Shown: positions 52,030-60,141 of the stretch, one piece after another
How the letters are laid out: every line of letters begins with the position of its first letter
How positions within the stretch are numbered: the stretch's first letter is position 1
DNA from: SB11 sp943370295
Lineage (GTDB): Bacteria; Bacteroidota; Bacteroidia; UBA8524
Assembly: GCA_943370295.1 (NCBI GenBank)
Contig: CALRQL020000006.1
Coordinates: 62,001-126,000, forward strand
Reading direction: 5' to 3'
Length of the DNA stretch: 64,000 nt
Program-made: the position numbers and the translations under genes
Notes under the pieces: generated by a model
Seen by the model: the letters and a program-made list of their open reading frames with translations, nothing else
The model's database searches: none
What the model was told of the DNA's origin: nothing

Positions 52030-52065
52030 TTTGAAACAAAAACACCCCCTACCAATTAAAGGGGG
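52030..52065 (+). promoter_or_regulatory. Start element of portal block with CCAATTA box
   Basis: TTTG at 52030-52033 sits in a TAAAATTTTG box. CCCCCT (52045-52050) pairs with AGGGGG (52060-52065), loop ACCAATTAA. CCAATTA (52052-52058) is 7 bases before the ATG at 52066, and the right arm of the stem is a Shine-Dalgarno-like AAAGGGGG touching the start codon, so folding should block initiation. Confidence 0.65.
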
Positions 52066-52461
52066 ATGATACTCATAAATAAAGGCACCAACAATCTGGT
52101 TATCTTCACTCTGAAAGAAAAAACCACCCGACCCAACCCAAAATACCTTTTTGAGTTTTGCAACCCGCAAACTAAAGAGAGTATTACTTGCATTGCTCCT
52201 GACACTTCTGACTATCCCGACAGGTTTAATAGTTTTGAAATCGTAGAAATTACAAATCCAAGTCAACTATTAGCGCAGATAGAACTAAACCCCGCCGGCT
52301 TTTGGGAATACAAGGTGTATGCACAAGACAGCGTCTCCAATCTTGTACCCGCTAACGCCGATGAATTAGTTGAAACCGGACTGGCTTATGTGGTGGGCAT
52401 AGCTGAAACTGTCTACACATACGATAAACAACCATCTAACGCATTTATATACAATGGATAA
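52066..52461 (+). CDS. Phage protein at the head of the portal block
   Basis: A 131-residue strand-rich protein (MILINKGTNNLVIFTLKEKT, PNPKYLFEFCNPQTKE, IELNPAGFWEYKVYAQDSVS) of a type common just before portal genes in phages of Bacteroidota; exact role in the particle is unknown. It overlaps the portal gene by 8 bases. No signal peptide. Likely a minor head or neck structural part. Confidence 0.65.
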   Translation: MILINKGTNNLVIFTLKEKTTRPNPKYLFEFCNPQTKESITCIAPDTSDYPDRFNSFEIVEITNPSQLLAQIELNPAGFWEYKVYAQDSVSNLVPANADELVETGLAYVVGIAETVYTYDKQPSNAFIYNG

Positions 52462-53707
52462 GCAAAAACATTTTTTTACAACGTTGCAAGTTCCTACGTG
52501 GCATAAACCACCACGTTTTAAGGAAAGCCGTCGTTTCGATTGGGTTAACTATGGTGAAGCTAATGATTACCCCGACTATCTGATAAATCTTTTTAACGGT
52601 TCGCCTACACATCAAGCCATTGTGAGCGGCAAAAAAGATTATATTTTTGGTAAAGGGGTAGAAATGCCCAATAGCCCAAACACCGCTGATGCTGCTAAAC
52701 TGCAACAGTTAATTCACAGAGCCAACCGCTTCGAATCGTTGAACCAATTGCTCGAAAAATTGATTCTGGATTATGAGCTTTTTAATGGTTTCGCTGTAAA
52801 AATCTACCAAAACATAGTTACAGGCAAGATTAGCGAGATGTACCACGTAGATTGGGCTACTTGCCGTATCAACGAAGACGCATCGGTAATTTACACCTCA
52901 AAACAATGGACTGAGCAACAGTCGTTAACTAACAAATTTGCAGGAAGTACACGTCAGCCCGAAGACTTAAGAGGCCTCCCCGCTTTCGATATCAATGTTC
53001 CTCAGCGTGAAAGCATCTTATATTTCCGTGAGTATAGCCCACAAATGAAGGTGTATCCATTACCGGGTTATTTAGGATGCAATGCTTCCATTGAAACCGA
53101 AATAGAAATCAGTAACTTTCATCTAAACAACATAAAAACAGGATTTTCAGCTGGGACTCTACTCACATTTACTAACGGTGTGCCCACTGAAGATGAGCAA
53201 CGGGATATTGAACGCCAGGTAAAGCGCAAAGTGGCGGGAACGGATAATGCGGGTGAAATTATACTCTACTTTACAGACGGTGTAGAAAGTATCCCTCAAA
53301 TATTACAACTGCGCCCCAACGATCTTGATAAACAGTACGACCAACTTAAACAAACAGTAATGGACACCATTTTTGTGGGTCATAAAGTTACCAGCCCAAT
53401 GTTGTTTGGTGTTAGGGCACCCGGCCAACTGGGTGGAAGAAATGAGCTAAGGGAAGCCTACGAGTTGTTTCAAAACACCTATATCAATAAACGCAGGCAA
53501 ACTATTGAGCAATTGTTGAAAAACCTTGCTGAAACCAATGGCATCAGCACGCCATTATGCCTCACTCCAACCGAACCTATCGGTTTAGGAATGTTGTTGA
53601 GCGAGCAGGATATTAGTGAAGTACTTACTCCTGAAGAAAAACGTCGCTACTTAGCACAAGTAGGCTTCCCTATCACAGTTAGCGAGCCATTAATTGCAGA
53701 TAACTAA
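52454..53707 (+). CDS. Phage portal protein
   Basis: A 417-residue portal protein. It starts KQKHFFTTLQVPTWHKPPRF and has the portal core helices (SPTHQAIVSGKKDYIFGKGV, ESLNQLLEKLILDYELFNGF), a strand wing (AVKIYQNIVTGKISEMYHVD), and the C-terminal stem and crown region (QYDQLKQTVMDTIFVGHKVT, PMLFGVRAPGQLGGRNELRE). Length is normal. The portal forms the ring where DNA enters the head. This is the key gene showing that the block belongs to a head-bearing particle rather than a headless tail device. Confidence 0.85.
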   Translation: MDKQKHFFTTLQVPTWHKPPRFKESRRFDWVNYGEANDYPDYLINLFNGSPTHQAIVSGKKDYIFGKGVEMPNSPNTADAAKLQQLIHRANRFESLNQLLEKLILDYELFNGFAVKIYQNIVTGKISEMYHVDWATCRINEDASVIYTSKQWTEQQSLTNKFAGSTRQPEDLRGLPAFDINVPQRESILYFREYSPQMKVYPLPGYLGCNASIETEIEISNFHLNNIKTGFSAGTLLTFTNGVPTEDEQRDIERQVKRKVAGTDNAGEIILYFTDGVESIPQILQLRPNDLDKQYDQLKQTVMDTIFVGHKVTSPMLFGVRAPGQLGGRNELREAYELFQNTYINKRRQTIEQLLKNLAETNGISTPLCLTPTEPIGLGMLLSEQDISEVLTPEEKRRYLAQVGFPITVSEPLIADN

Positions 53708-53748
53708 TCCATTACAAATTTTCTTACACTATCAATTAGTACATCCTT

Positions 53749-54324
53749 ATGGAACAGGTTTATTTTATATCGGCCGACAGGCTGAAAGAAGATACCGTGA
53801 TTAATGAGAACACGGATAACAAGTTAATCTCACCCACAATACTCATGGTGCAGGATATTTATATACAGGGTATTATCGGCACCTCATTATACAACGAGTT
53901 GAAAACTCAGGTGAAAGCCGACACTGTAACCGCCCTTAACCAAACGTTGCTTAATGACTATTTACAACCGGCTATAAAACACTATTGTATGGCTGAACTA
54001 TGTCTGCCGCTTACGTATAAGTTCATGAATAAATCCATCGTAACAAAAAATAGCGAGAACAGTGTTACAGCAACGCCTGAACAACTAAGTCAGATAAAGA
54101 ACTATTACCTGAACCATGCTGAATGGTACGCTAAACGTATTGTAAAATACCTGCAGCAAAATCAATCAAAATACCCTTTATGGCTTAGCGGAAATACTAC
54201 CATTGATGCTATTCACCCAAGAATTAACACCTATCACACAGGTATGTTTTTGGGAAATACACGTGGAAGTTCTTTCTCAACCTCTTTACCTATTGATAAA
54301 GGCGAAAACAATTGTTGCGAATAG
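53749..54324 (+). CDS. DUF6712-type head-tail connector protein
   Basis: A 191-residue all-helical protein: VYFISADRLKEDTVINENTD, MVQDIYIQGIIGTSLYNELK, LQPAIKHYCMAELCLPLTYK. The pattern (N-terminal helices, conserved YIQGIIGT, C-terminal YYLNHAEWYAKRI) is that of the DUF6712 family found after portal genes in Bacteroidota phages; it is probably the adaptor between portal and tail. Followed by a small frame at 54327. Family call by pattern. Confidence 0.78.
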   Translation: MEQVYFISADRLKEDTVINENTDNKLISPTILMVQDIYIQGIIGTSLYNELKTQVKADTVTALNQTLLNDYLQPAIKHYCMAELCLPLTYKFMNKSIVTKNSENSVTATPEQLSQIKNYYLNHAEWYAKRIVKYLQQNQSKYPLWLSGNTTIDAIHPRINTYHTGMFLGNTRGSSFSTSLPIDKGENNCCE

Positions 54325-54326
54325 TT

Positions 54327-54446
54327 ATGAATGAAAAGAGAATTAAAAAAGAAAACATCCAAAAATTACTCAACTATCTAGAAAAGAAAGACCATGCAGT
54401 TTCAGACAAAAAATCAAGTAATAACAAAACTAAGGCAATTGGCTGA
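54327..54446 (+). CDS. Possible 39-residue basic peptide
   Basis: MNEKRIKKENIQKLLNYLEK, then KDHAVSDKKSSNNKTKAIG. It starts at an ATG two bases after the connector gene and overlaps the start of the 404-residue gene by 53 bases in another frame. Small Lys-rich peptides in this position are seen in related phages. Low confidence because of length. Confidence 0.4.
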   Translation: MNEKRIKKENIQKLLNYLEKKDHAVSDKKSSNNKTKAIG

Positions 54447-55608
54447 AAGCCACTTATTAGTCCGTGGGTTTGGCTATGGTGACCGCTGGGAACTTGAATC
54501 AGCTATGACCAAAGTGGATAGAACAACAATCGGACTTACTAACCCTTCAAAGCAGCCGTTTATGTGGGTTACCCCCATAATCGCCCGTGTAACTGAAGGT
54601 AGTCTCTTTTATGATTTTGAAATAATTGTAGGCGACTTGGTGAAACGGGATGAAAGTAATGAACTGGAAGTGGAGAGTGATACTTTACTTATTTGTTTGG
54701 ACATTCTCTCAAAACTAAATGATGAGAGCTATGAATGGGCTCTTTCAAAGCAAAGCAATCTACAACCCTTTACTGAAAAGTGGGACAGCGAGTTCACAGG
54801 CCACATTATGAATGTATCGCTGGAGTTTATGTTTGATTATGACTATTGTCAAGTTCCATTTACACGTCCGGATGAAGACATAACTGCATTTCTTGCAGCT
54901 ACGGGTATTGACGATGAAACACAAATATTTGCCATTACTTATTTGGTAACGCAACTAAAAGAAAATGGACTTTGGAATAAAATGCACGCACTATACCCAT
55001 TTGTAGGAGGAACTGCAAACAGGCATAGCATAAATCTAAAAAATCCGGCTCAGTATAAAATAACGTGGAGCCCAACGGGAGTGACCCACAACGCAAATGG
55101 CATAACCGGAGACGGAATAACCGGCTATGGCGACACTGGTTATATTATCGCAGCTGCAAACAAAGACAACTTCCACATGTCAGCTTATATAAGGAATGAT
55201 GTTAGTGTTGGATTTAAATGTGCGATCGGTAGCGCCAGCGACGGTAATGTAATCCAACTCTTACCGTTTCAAACTGGAAATCTCTTCCAGTCTTCAATAA
55301 ATCAAAATATTGCATCAACAGCATCAAATATTTCTTCTAAAGGAAATTACATAGGTAGCAGGCTCGCTTCTAATCGTTCAATTGCGTATAAAAATACTTC
55401 AAAATTATTTGAAAATACCACAGCTAGTTCTTCAACACCTTCAATTTCATTATTTCTACTTAGCAGGCATTTAAGTACCTCTCTATCATATCTTTCAGAT
55501 TTCAATATAGCATTTTCCTCAATTGGCGAAGCTTTAAATGATATTGATTCAATCATTTTTTTTACAATTACACAACAATATGAAACTTATTTAAACCGAC
55601 AAATATGA
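54394..55608 (+). CDS. Phage neck protein fused to lectin-like tip domain
   Basis: A 404-residue two-part protein. Residues 1-175 resemble a neck or tail-completion protein (NQVITKLRQLAESHLLVRGF, then DFEIIVGDLVKRDESNELEV). From about residue 190 a new domain starts (YLVTQLKENGLWNKMHALYP, FVGGTANRHSINLKNPAQY), a pattern of LamG/concanavalin-like modules found at phage particle surfaces, rich in Ser, Asn and Gly. So a structural anchor carries a probable receptor-binding module. The stop overlaps the next start by 4 bases (ATGA). Confidence 0.68.
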   Translation: MQFQTKNQVITKLRQLAESHLLVRGFGYGDRWELESAMTKVDRTTIGLTNPSKQPFMWVTPIIARVTEGSLFYDFEIIVGDLVKRDESNELEVESDTLLICLDILSKLNDESYEWALSKQSNLQPFTEKWDSEFTGHIMNVSLEFMFDYDYCQVPFTRPDEDITAFLAATGIDDETQIFAITYLVTQLKENGLWNKMHALYPFVGGTANRHSINLKNPAQYKITWSPTGVTHNANGITGDGITGYGDTGYIIAAANKDNFHMSAYIRNDVSVGFKCAIGSASDGNVIQLLPFQTGNLFQSSINQNIASTASNISSKGNYIGSRLASNRSIAYKNTSKLFENTTASSSTPSISLFLLSRHLSTSLSYLSDFNIAFSSIGEALNDIDSIIFFTITQQYETYLNRQI

Positions 55609-55880
55609 TAAACTGGAATTTGATTATAACCATTTTAGGATCTGGCTCAGGAGGCGCATTACTATTAAAAATTATAGAAATTTATTTTTTGCCAAAGAAA
55701 GAACAAAAAGAGTTTGATGAAAAAGTACGAAATGAGTTATGGGATAGGATAAAAAACCTTGAGGGTCGAATTGATGAGCAGAACAAAATGATCGTAGAGG
55801 TAATGAAAGAAAATGCCTGTCTAAAAGCTGAGGTTAGCATATTGCGCCTAGAAAACGCAAAACTCAAGGATAATCCATAA
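55605..55880 (+). CDS. Small membrane coiled-coil protein, holin-like in layout
   Basis: A 91-residue protein with one N-terminal hydrophobic segment (LIITILGSGSGGALLLKIIE) and a coiled coil (EKVRNELWDRIKNLEGRIDE, KENACLKAEVSILRLENAKL). It overlaps the previous gene by 4 bases. Phage genes with this layout are common next to tail or lysis genes; a holin-like or membrane-anchoring role is possible but no endolysin is present here. Last gene of block C. Confidence 0.6.
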   Translation: MINWNLIITILGSGSGGALLLKIIEIYFLPKKEQKEFDEKVRNELWDRIKNLEGRIDEQNKMIVEVMKENACLKAEVSILRLENAKLKDNP

Positions 55881-55903
55881 TCTTCAAAACACTAATTATT
55901 AAC

Positions 55904-56548
55904 TTACAAAGTTCCTTCTTTGTATATTTTAAGGATATATTTCACACCATTAATTTCAAACCAAGCAGGATAACGCTCATTGTCGCTAACGCGCAGTAGG
56001 TTAAATTGTTCCTTTATAGATTTATCGATATTTAAACGACTATCTTCGGGTCTACGACGTGAATAGAAGCTCTCTTCACCATGTTGCGGCACACCAACTA
56101 TATCTGGATATTTTTTAATGAAGTTAATAACAAGTTTTTGTGTAACAACCCCTTGCTTCTCCCTCAATTCATCAACCAATTCAAGCCCACTCAGTTCCAT
56201 TGTCTCTTGACCATATATATATCCGTCATCGACTTTTGAAGTTGCTTCAAAAAGTGTTACAGGAATTATTTTTTTTCCCTCTATTACTTGCCATGTCATT
56301 GGTGACCAGCCCTTGCCTTGGGGTAAGGCACTTTCATGAACAACAAGGTTATTTTTATTAAGGTGTAAACTTTTGAATATCTTTTCACATGATAACATTA
56401 CCAATATGTCTCCCTCTCTAACATCCTGATGATCATGAAGTAAATACACATCGTGCCCCAAAGCAATAATTTGATTCCTCAATTCTTTAGCGTACGGTAT
56501 TATCCATGAATGGATATTATCACATAAAATTTGTATTAGCATTTTCAA
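55904..56548 (-). CDS. Formyltransferase-domain protein
   Basis: A 214-residue protein with a formyltransferase core: N-terminal Rossmann-like part (LIQILCDNIHSWIIPYAKEL, then GHDVYLLHDHQDV), then the active-site region NLVVHESALPQGKGWSPMTW, in which NxH and LPxGxGxxP match the catalytic Asn-His loop. The C-terminal part is helical with an arm (YSRRRPEDSRLNIDKSIKEQ). This type acts on sugar nucleotides or tRNA-like amines; the short length and missing C-terminal OB domain argue against Met-tRNA formyltransferase. Probably a surface-sugar formyltransferase. Start could be the ATG two codons later. Confidence 0.7.
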   Translation of the reverse strand: MKMLIQILCDNIHSWIIPYAKELRNQIIALGHDVYLLHDHQDVREGDILVMLSCEKIFKSLHLNKNNLVVHESALPQGKGWSPMTWQVIEGKKIIPVTLFEATSKVDDGYIYGQETMELSGLELVDELREKQGVVTQKLVINFIKKYPDIVGVPQHGEESFYSRRRPEDSRLNIDKSIKEQFNLLRVSDNERYPAWFEINGVKYILKIYKEGTL

Positions 56549-56571
56549 TTATAATGTCAATATCAGCCAAA

Positions 56572-58821
56572 TCAATTTACATCAATCCTGTTTACATTCA
56601 CAGTGGGAAGCGCTACCTTAATGCGCTGTATAAGCGTATTAAGGTGTTCTGTATCACTGATGAACAACATGATCCGTCCGTCAAAAGTACCATCTTCGTG
56701 CGATTCAACAGTAATTGATTTCATATTTACAGCTAAATCTTTTGACACTACATCTGTTATTTTGCTGATTACCCCCACGCTGTCAATCCCCGTAATATGA
56801 ACTCCGGCCAAGAAAGATTGCTCGCTCTTAATGGGTGAATGCGCCCATTGTGCTTTTATAATTCGATACCCATAATTACTCATTAAACGTATGGCATTTG
56901 GACAACTGGTACGATGTATCTTAACGCCCTCGCCAACAGTTATAAAGCCAAAAATTTCATCGCCGGGAATAGGAGAACAGCACTTTGCAAAATCATACGG
57001 CAAATCATCGTAATCATCTCCTAATATTATTTCATTAGCAGCTCTTACTTTTGGTTTTTTGGATGGTTTAACAACACCGGTTGCTACTTGTTCTTGTTTT
57101 GATTCTTTTCGCTGTGGGTTGTTAATGCTATCAAATACATTCACCAAATCAAGCTTATCCTTATCAAACTTTCCGGTTGCAATACTATACAACAAGTCTA
57201 ATGATGAAGGAAACCTATAATAATTAGCCAGTAAGTTTAAGTTATCATTTGTAAATGCAATCTTGTTATGCCTGAATTTACGCTCCAGCATTTCTTTGGC
57301 ATCTTCGGCTACCCGCTTCTTTTCTTCACGAAGTATCTGCTTGATTTTTGATTTTGCCTTGGCGGTAACCACAAAATTAATCCAGTCTTCGCTGGGTTTC
57401 TGTCGACTGGCGGTAAGTATTTCAACTTGGTCGCCGTTGCTCAACCTATGGTTAATAGGCACCAGTTTATTATTCACTTTTGCGCCAATACATCTATAAC
57501 CCACGTCAGAGTGAATATCAAACGCGAAATCGAGTGCTGTACTATTAGCAGGTAGTTTACGCAACTCGCCTTTGGGTGTAAATACAAACACCTCTTCCGC
57601 AAAGAGGTTTAGTTTAAAGTCATCTAAAAAGTCTATAGCATTGGCATCCGGACTTTCCAATATTTCCCGTACTCTTGCCAACCAAGATTCTAAACTACTC
57701 TCTCCTCCTCCCCCTTTTGCATCTTTGTATTTCCAATGGGCGGCATACCCCTTTTCAGCAATTTCATCCATGCGGCGGGTACGAATCTGCACTTCCACCC
57801 AATTACCCTCAGGGCCCATAACGGTTGTGTGCAAACTTTCATATCCATTGCTTTTAGGTGCCGATATCCAGTCGCGAAGCCTATCAGGGTTTGGGAAATA
57901 AGAATCCGTCACTATTGAATACACATTCCAGCAATCTGCTTTTTCATCCTGCACCGGAACATCAAGTATAATGCGGACAGCAAACAAATCGTATACCTCT
58001 TCAAAAGGTACGCCTTGCTTGCGCATTTTATTAAGTATAGAAAAAATAGATTTAGGTCTGCCTTTTATCTCAAACGCATACCCTTCTTCTTCTAAACGTT
58101 GCTCAATAGGTTCAATAAACCGTTTGATGTATTTATTGCGCTGTGCTTTGGTATCCTGCAACTTTTGCACGATATCAAAGTACATTTCAGGCTCTGAATA
58201 CTTAATGGATAAATCTTCAAGCTCTGTTTTTATGGCGTACAAACCCAGCCGATGAGCAAGTGGCGCGTATAGGTATAGCGTTTCCGAGGCTATTTTAAGC
58301 TGACTCTTGCGACTCATGCTTTGCAGCGTTCGCATATTATGAAGTCTGTCGGCCAGCTTTATTAATATTACACGCACATCCTCACTCAGAGTTAGGAGCA
58401 TTTTGCGGAAATTCTCTGCCTGCAGGCTGCTGGTTTGGTCAAAGACACCTGATATCTTTGTAAGCCCGTCGATAATCATTGCTATTTTGTCACCAAAATT
58501 CAGCCTAATCACCTCTAATGTGATGTCTGTATCCTCAACCGTATCGTGCAAAAGTGCGCAAACTATGCTGGTTGTACCCAGTCCGATCTCTTGTGCAGCA
58601 ATCTGCGCAACAGCTAACGGATGGTATATATAAGGTTCGCCGCTTTTGCGGCGCATATTTTTATGAGCTTCCAGCGCCATATCAAAGGCACTGCGGATCA
58701 ACTGTTTATCACCTTTTTCAAGGTTGTGCCTGCACGAACGAAGCAAGTGGCGGTAACGCTTCAAAATCTCTTGCTTCTCTGCCTCAACGTCAATATCTAT
58801 CATTGTTTGCGGTAATGCCAT
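56572..58821 (-). CDS. Bifunctional (p)ppGpp synthetase/hydrolase, RelA/SpoT family
   Basis: About 749 residues. The frame is open to 58956, but ATG 58821 (MALPQTMIDIDVEAEK) fits the family and leaves room for the divergent tRNA promoter. HD hydrolase domain with HPLAVAQIAAQE and ALLHDTVEDTDI; synthetase domain with GRPKSIFSILNKM, YDLFAVRI and NGYESLHTTVMGPEG; TGS domain (VFVFTPKGELRKLPANSTAL); a Zn-finger-like FAKCCSPIPGDEI; and an ACT domain at the end (VHITGIDSVGVISKITDVVS). The HD residues are intact, so it can probably both make and degrade the alarmone. Confidence 0.93.
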   Translation of the reverse strand: MALPQTMIDIDVEAEKQEILKRYRHLLRSCRHNLEKGDKQLIRSAFDMALEAHKNMRRKSGEPYIYHPLAVAQIAAQEIGLGTTSIVCALLHDTVEDTDITLEVIRLNFGDKIAMIIDGLTKISGVFDQTSSLQAENFRKMLLTLSEDVRVILIKLADRLHNMRTLQSMSRKSQLKIASETLYLYAPLAHRLGLYAIKTELEDLSIKYSEPEMYFDIVQKLQDTKAQRNKYIKRFIEPIEQRLEEEGYAFEIKGRPKSIFSILNKMRKQGVPFEEVYDLFAVRIILDVPVQDEKADCWNVYSIVTDSYFPNPDRLRDWISAPKSNGYESLHTTVMGPEGNWVEVQIRTRRMDEIAEKGYAAHWKYKDAKGGGGESSLESWLARVREILESPDANAIDFLDDFKLNLFAEEVFVFTPKGELRKLPANSTALDFAFDIHSDVGYRCIGAKVNNKLVPINHRLSNGDQVEILTASRQKPSEDWINFVVTAKAKSKIKQILREEKKRVAEDAKEMLERKFRHNKIAFTNDNLNLLANYYRFPSSLDLLYSIATGKFDKDKLDLVNVFDSINNPQRKESKQEQVATGVVKPSKKPKVRAANEIILGDDYDDLPYDFAKCCSPIPGDEIFGFITVGEGVKIHRTSCPNAIRLMSNYGYRIIKAQWAHSPIKSEQSFLAGVHITGIDSVGVISKITDVVSKDLAVNMKSITVESHEDGTFDGRIMLFISDTEHLNTLIQRIKVALPTVNVNRIDVN

Positions 58822-58885
58822 CAAATTTGGTGCCTGTTTGTAGCTCTCTTTATCCGAAAGTAACAATAAAAAAACGAGAAAAACA

Positions 58886-58918
58886 TTTGGATTTTTTAAA
58901 AGATGTGTTTTACCTTTG
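58886..58918 (+). promoter_or_regulatory. Promoter of tRNA-Leu
   Basis: TTTG (58886-58889), 21 bases, TACCTTTG (58911-58918): close to ideal Bacteroidota promoter, starting about 6 bases before the tRNA. Confidence 0.75.
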
Positions 58919-58928
58919 CACTCCCTTT

Positions 58929-59010
58929 GCGGATGTGGCGAAATTGGCAGACGCACCAGACTTAGGATCTGGCGCCGCGAGGCGTGTAGGTTCGACCCCT
59001 ATCATCCGCA
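58929..59010 (+). tRNA. tRNA-Leu (anticodon UAG)
   Basis: An 82-base class II tRNA. Acceptor GCGGATG pairs with CATCCGC; the D arm is in GGCGAAATTGGCAGACGC; the anticodon stem and loop are CCAGA CTTAGGA TCTGG, giving TAG; a long variable arm follows (CGCCGCGAGGCG); the T arm is GTAGG TTCGACC CCTAT. Discriminator A at 59010; CCA is not encoded. No integrase or repeated 3' end is seen beside it. Confidence 0.95.
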
Positions 59011-59011
59011 C

Positions 59012-59046
59012 AAAGCCCTTGAAGAAATTCGAGGGCTTTTTTTATT
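59012..59046 (+). terminator. Terminator of tRNA-Leu
   Basis: AAGCCCTTGAA and TTCGAGGGCTT form a stem around GAAA-type loop bases, followed by TTTTTTATTTT. Confidence 0.8.
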
Positions 59047-59376
59047 TTATCGAAATCCTTAGCGCATCGCTTGCATTGCTGTTGCAATTCTCTAAATTAG
59101 TTTCTGCTAACTTTTGTTGTTTATGTTATTTACTACCAAAAAACACGTAGATATTTCGGGTATAATCCCTTCAGTAGCACTGTGTAAAAGTCAAGAGTTT
59201 TGGATTAACAAATTAATCCATACAACACATGAAATCTACTGTCAAAATCTTAATGCCCGAAAAGCCAACCTAAGATAATCCTCAGCAAACCATTAAAAAG
59301 GGATACCCTATGCACCCTGTTTATGCAAAGGGAGCGGACACCGAAAAGCTTATGAGTAGGAAAAAACCAATAAATT
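59047..59376. other. Intergenic region after tRNA-Leu
   Basis: About 330 bases without a supported gene. The longest start-to-stop frames are too short to call. No clear repeat, promoter or phage attachment site was seen. Confidence 0.45.
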
Positions 59377-60141
59377 ATGGCCAATTTTAAAACCAATAAG
59401 ATTTGGATTACAAAAAAAAATGGAACGACCAATGTTTATAATGTCACAATAAAATTAAACGCTGGAACTCCAGAAATTTTGCAGGACAGGACTCACTACA
59501 GTAGTGATAAGGAAGAACTAACTATAAATCTTCATGGACTGCCTCAGTCGCAAACAACATCATATCAAGTTTCACACGAAATTGATTTTTCACCCTATCA
59601 TACTTCAGCATACGAGGCTTTAAAAGTTATAGTTGTTGAAGTTGACTCTCCTGTTAGCGAAGTTGATTATGAATTATTTGAATTAAATATTAATGACACA
59701 CCATACCCTCCACCAAGACCTAAATTTTTTGGGGCAGGCCCTGTTTTATTAACTGATTATGAAAAAGCAGTAGCAAGTTTACAAACTCCATTTTCAAGTT
59801 TTTCTGATAATTTCGTAATTGAAGGAATTATAATTACTGATAATGGTCTAGATTATTCTGTAGACATTACTGTTTCATATAACAATTCAACTCCTCCTTT
59901 TTACAACGCAAAATCCATCTCACAACCTCCAAATCTTATCAGAAATAATGTAAAAAACTGTATAATACTAGAGGTACAAGAAACAACAAATAATAATGGT
60001 AATATTCTTACCTTTCCTCCTATTAATATTCCAAAAGCAGACTATTCAAAAGGAATTGCGCTAATCGTAACCAATAAAAAACCGATTTCTACTGATGACT
60101 GGAAACTTATTGACAGAAACAAAGCAATAATTTATGCTTAG
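59377..60141 (+). CDS. Unknown protein upstream of histidine kinase
   Basis: A 254-residue protein without signal peptide or membrane segment, strand-rich (KIWITKKNGTTNVYNVTIKL, then DDNFVIEGIII-like strands and SVDITVSYNNSTPPF), with AT-rich codons compared with the two genes after it. It overlaps the histidine kinase by 8 bases, so they are co-translated and it may be a cytoplasmic partner or sensor input. No family recognised. Confidence 0.6.
   Translation: MANFKTNKIWITKKNGTTNVYNVTIKLNAGTPEILQDRTHYSSDKEELTINLHGLPQSQTTSYQVSHEIDFSPYHTSAYEALKVIVVEVDSPVSEVDYELFELNINDTPYPPPRPKFFGAGPVLLTDYEKAVASLQTPFSSFSDNFVIEGIIITDNGLDYSVDITVSYNNSTPPFYNAKSISQPPNLIRNNVKNCIILEVQETTNNNGNILTFPPINIPKADYSKGIALIVTNKKPISTDDWKLIDRNKAIIYA

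Noticed and set aside
51853..52060. tnaC-like leader peptide for tryptophanase
   Set aside because: No short frame with a key Trp and Pro stop arrangement is present upstream; a normal promoter lies 20 bases before the ATG.
11460..55880. Ordinary integrated prophage
   Set aside because: Blocks are separated by unrelated housekeeping genes in normal operons, with no integrase, repressor, terminase, lysis genes or flanking repeats seen in the window.
58929..59010. tRNA-Leu as phage attachment site
   Set aside because: No integrase gene, no repeated tRNA 3' end nearby, and the following region holds a normal terminator.
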